Below are positions 61,721 to 64,000 of a DNA stretch of 64,000 bases, in pieces. This stretch comes from Streptomyces sp. Je 1-332. GTDB lineage: Bacteria; Actinomycetota; Actinomycetes; Streptomycetales; Streptomycetaceae. A program made the position numbers and the translations under genes. A model generated the notes under the pieces. The model was not told where the DNA came from. It did no database searches and saw only the letters and a program-made list of their open reading frames with translations. Each line of letters begins with the position of its first letter. Position 1 is the stretch's first letter. Location: the NCBI RefSeq assembly GCF_040730185.1, contig NZ_CP160402.1:4836001-4900000 (forward strand). Reading direction: 5' to 3'.

Positions 61721-62137
61721 ATGGGTGTGGCAGCCGGTCCGATCCGCGTGGTGGTGGCCAAGCCGGGTCTCGACGGTCATGATCGCGGAGCCAAGGTGAT
61801 CGCGCGGGCACTGCGTGACGCGGGTATGGAGGTCATCTACACCGGCCTGCATCAGACGCCCGAGCAGGTGGTCGACACCGCGATCCAGGAGGACGCCGAC
61901 GCGATCGGTCTGTCCATCCTCTCCGGCGCGCACAACACGCTCTTCGCGCGCGTGATCGAGCTCCTCAAGGAGCGTGACGCGGAGGACATCAAGGTCTTTG
62001 GCGGCGGCATCATCCCCGAGGCGGACATCGCGCCGCTCAAGGAGAAGGGTGTCGCGGAGATCTTCACCCCCGGTGCGACGACGGCCTCGATCGTGGACTG
62101 GGTCCGGGCAAACGTCCGCCAGCCGGCGGGCGCCTGA
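61721..62137 (+). CDS. icmB: Small B12-binding subunit of isobutyryl-CoA mutase (IcmB-like)
   Basis: 138 residues from ATG 61721 (GGAGG five bases upstream; upstream in-frame starts have no ribosome site). A stand-alone cobalamin-binding domain: D-G-H-D-R-G carries the cobalt-ligating His (D-x-H-x-x-G), followed by L-S-I-L-S-G (S-x-L) and F-G-G-G-I-I-P (G-G-G), the three parts of the B12-binding signature. It should pair with a large IcmA-type subunit, absent from this window, to interconvert isobutyryl- and n-butyryl-CoA, supplying precursors for polyketides and fatty acids. The 400-base region upstream (61319-61720) holds only a possible -10 element TAACGT at 61641. Confidence 0.9.
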   Translation: MGVAAGPIRVVVAKPGLDGHDRGAKVIARALRDAGMEVIYTGLHQTPEQVVDTAIQEDADAIGLSILSGAHNTLFARVIELLKERDAEDIKVFGGGIIPEADIAPLKEKGVAEIFTPGATTASIVDWVRANVRQPAGA

Positions 62138-62149
62138 CGGCTACCGGGC

Positions 62150-62300
62150 GGTGGTTAATGTCTGCCGGGCTGTGGGTGGCGTCCGCCGGGGCGTGGTTGC
62201 CGCACGCCGGGGTGTGGCTGACGCCGGCAGGGGTGTCGTTGCCGCGGGGCGTGGCTGGCGTCCGCCGGGTTGTTTGACGCCCTCGGTGCTGTGGTTGTCG
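62150..62300. repeat. Imperfect tandem repeats after icmB
   Basis: The stretch repeats units of 20-27 bases approximating GCCGGGGYGTGGYTGNCG (62165-62275), degenerate. 62138-62438 contains no gene I can support; the open frames through it are low-complexity artefacts. Confidence 0.5.
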
Positions 62301-62438
62301 TTCGGTGGGCCGTGGCTGGCGCGGGCTGTGCTGCGGCCGGTTCGTCCGGCTTTCCTCGCTTGAGGGTGGGGGCGGGTTGTCGGCTTTGCGTTGTGGTGGG
62401 GGTGGTGGCCGGCTGCCTTCGCGTCTTTCTCGGGGGCT

Positions 62439-64000
62439 CTAGGATGGCGGCGCCTCGGACTCTGGGAGCGCGCCAAGTTCCGCTCGCATTGCCGCGCGTA
62501 GACGCAACGTACTGACCAGGCGCTGGAAAGCCTCCGACCAGTAGCCGCCGGCTCCGGGGGACGCGTCCTCCGGCTCGTCCGGTATCGCCGTCAGTGCGTC
62601 CAGACGGACCGCTTCCGCCGGGTCCAGGCAGCGCTCCGCGAGGCCCATCACTCCGCTGAAGCTCCAGGGGTAACTCCCGGCGTCCCGTGCGATGTTCAAC
62701 GCGTCCACCACCGCCCGGCCCAGCGGCTCCGACCAGGGCAGCTCGCACACGCCGAGCAGTTGGAACGCCTCCGAGAGGCCGTGCGTCGCGATGAACCCCG
62801 CGACCCAGTCGGCCCGCTCCCCGCCAGGCAGCGCTGCGAGGAGCTTCGCGCGCTCGGCGAGCGATGCCGCGCCGGGCCCCGCAGCGTCGGGGGACGAGGG
62901 GACGCCGAGCAGCGCCTGGGACCAGACCGCGTCGCGCTGCCGCACGGCCGCGCGGCACCACGCGGCGTGCAGCTCGCTCCGCCAGTCGTCGGCCACGGGA
63001 AGCGCCACGATCTCGGCGGGGTTACGGCCGCCGAGCCGCTCCGACCAGGTGCCGAGCGGAGCGGCCTCCACCAACTGGCCCAACCACCAGGAGCGTTCGC
63101 CTCGCCCCGTCGGCGGCTTCGGGGTGACGCCGTCGCGCTCCATGCCCGCGTCGCACTCGTGCGGCGCCTCGACGGTGAGCGTCGGCATGCTCTTCGTGCC
63201 CTGCGCGTGATCGATGGCCACGCAGGACGCTGCACGGTCCGCCATCCGCGCGGCCAGGGCGGACGAGGGGAGCGCGGAAAGGAGCTCGGCCGCCGTGGCG
63301 CGGACGTTACGGCTGCGGTCGGCGAGGGCCTGCTCCAGGAACGGCTCGTCGGCGTCACGCAGGTGGGTGCGCAGGGAGTCGAGGAACATCAGGCGGTCCT
63401 CCGCTCGCTCCGTACTCCAGGTGGAAGCGAGCAACTCCCGGGCTGCGTCCGGGTCATGGGACCGCACCGCGCCGAGCAGGGCGACGCGCTCGGCGAAGAG
63501 ACCCTCCTCCCAGAGCTGCTGGACCTGTGCGGTCTCTTCCGGGGCCGGCAAAGCCGCCCCGCCGCCCGGAGCGGAGCGGAGAGCGAACTTCCAGTCCGGG
63601 TTGAGCCGGGCCAGCCACAGTGCCCGCGGGCCTGCGAAGGTGAGGGCCTGCGGCCTGAGATCCGTGCGCCCGCGGGCCGCGTTCAGGAGAGCGGGGAGCA
63701 GCTCCGGTGGCGCCGCGAAGCCGCGGTCGTTGGCCAACGCCAGCCACTGGGGCAGCAGTTCCATAAGGTCGGGCACCGCGCCCCGGCGGCCACCGCTGCC
63801 CGCTCCGGGGTGATCGGTGAGCAGCGTGGCGAGCCTGCGCCGTGCCGCAGGCGGCACCACGGGCCTGGGATCGTCCGCCGCTGGCTCAGGAGGTGCGGCC
63901 GCTTGCGCGGGGGACAGCCCGGCTCTGCGCCGCACGGTCTGCACCGCGGCCGCGTCCAGGAGGGCGGTCGGTGCGTTCTTGCCTTGGGTGCGTACGGGGG
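62439..64000 (-). CDS. DUF5691-like protein (N-terminus beyond window)
   Basis: Open from the window edge (first complete codon at 63998) to the stop at 62439, about 519 residues; the start lies outside. The part seen begins A-P-T-A-L-L-D-A-A-A-V-Q and is made of helical, HEAT-like segments rich in Leu/Ala/Arg with W-x-W-x-A pairs (Q-W-L-A-L-A, D-W-K-F-A-L, S-W-W-L-G-Q-L-V-E-A). The pattern matches the DUF5691 family that in Streptomyces accompanies SWIM-zinc-finger and AAA/VWA proteins; no enzymatic motif is visible. Function unknown. Confidence 0.7.
   Translation of the reverse strand, partial: PVRTQGKNAPTALLDAAAVQTVRRRAGLSPAQAAAPPEPAADDPRPVVPPAARRRLATLLTDHPGAGSGGRRGAVPDLMELLPQWLALANDRGFAAPPELLPALLNAARGRTDLRPQALTFAGPRALWLARLNPDWKFALRSAPGGGAALPAPEETAQVQQLWEEGLFAERVALLGAVRSHDPDAARELLASTWSTERAEDRLMFLDSLRTHLRDADEPFLEQALADRSRNVRATAAELLSALPSSALAARMADRAASCVAIDHAQGTKSMPTLTVEAPHECDAGMERDGVTPKPPTGRGERSWWLGQLVEAAPLGTWSERLGGRNPAEIVALPVADDWRSELHAAWCRAAVRQRDAVWSQALLGVPSSPDAAGPGAASLAERAKLLAALPGGERADWVAGFIATHGLSEAFQLLGVCELPWSEPLGRAVVDALNIARDAGSYPWSFSGVMGLAERCLDPAEAVRLDALTAIPDEPEDASPGAGGYWSEAFQRLVSTLRLRAAMRAELGALPESEAPPS

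Noticed and set aside
62155..62961. Open frame antisense/overlapping the DUF5691-like gene and repeats
   Set aside because: Low-complexity Arg/Pro/Ala translation, no ribosome site, overlaps a better gene.

Overview
The window reads as a chromosomal core segment of a Streptomyces (very high G+C, strong third-position GC bias, frequent GTG starts, developmental regulators whiD and bldM, a c-di-AMP riboswitch on an NlpC/P60 gene, a LAxTG surface protein). From memory, the gene order whiD-bldM-shbA-guaB-guaB3 ... five kinases ... guaA ... PspC two-component system ... NlpC/P60 ... pcrA ... icmB follows the S. coelicolor arrangement; no database was consulted.

Layout. 1-5.7 kb: tail of a LysR regulator, WhiD, BldM with a sigma-BldN-type promoter, the ShbA sigma factor, and two IMP-dehydrogenase-family genes, each followed by a terminator. 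5.8-10.3 kb: a nucleotide-sugar dehydrogenase homologue lacking its catalytic Cys, GlpD, and a secreted serine hydrolase. 10.4-21.1 kb: five tandem membrane Ser/Thr kinase-family genes. Four have intact catalytic motifs; the second is a pseudokinase with a roughly 300-residue disordered insertion in its activation segment. 21.3-24.8 kb: succinate-semialdehyde dehydrogenase and a GMC-type flavoprotein. 24.9-27.6 kb: LAETG-anchored surface protein, a small membrane protein and a lipoprotein. 27.6-28.3 kb: no gene, but several consecutive hairpins. 28.3-30.7 kb: chorismate mutase behind a candidate Phe/Tyr attenuator, and guaA. 30.7-34.5 kb: PPOX-fold protein, class II aldolase, two membrane proteins. 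34.3-38.1 kb: a PspC/LiaF-like protein divergent from a PspC-sensor kinase and its response regulator, with a pair of near-identical inverted sites between them.

38.2-51.9 kb is the accessory part: an AbiL-like AAA ATPase/RloB pair, type I restriction-modification genes hsdM-hsdS, a regulatory cassette (anti-sigma-like ATPase, XRE regulator, DUF397 protein, winged-helix/zinc-ribbon protein), then hsdR and a YgjP-like metallopeptidase. It sits between conserved core genes with no integrase or tRNA visible.

52-64 kb returns to core functions: two paralogous NlpC/P60 cell-wall hydrolases (one with a ydaO/c-di-AMP riboswitch and a TTG start), a UvrD/PcrA helicase, an M23 endopeptidase with a repetitive Tyr/Gly/Thr-rich N-terminus, a membrane-associated lipase, the small B12-binding subunit of an acyl-CoA mutase, and the start-truncated end of a DUF5691-like gene.

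Common themes are guanine nucleotide synthesis (guaB, guaB3, guaA), sporulation control, and cell-envelope sensing and remodelling (kinases, PspC system, NlpC/P60, M23). The most novel items are the attenuator, the pseudokinase, the Cys-to-Gly dehydrogenase, the paired operator-like sites and the interrupted defence operon.
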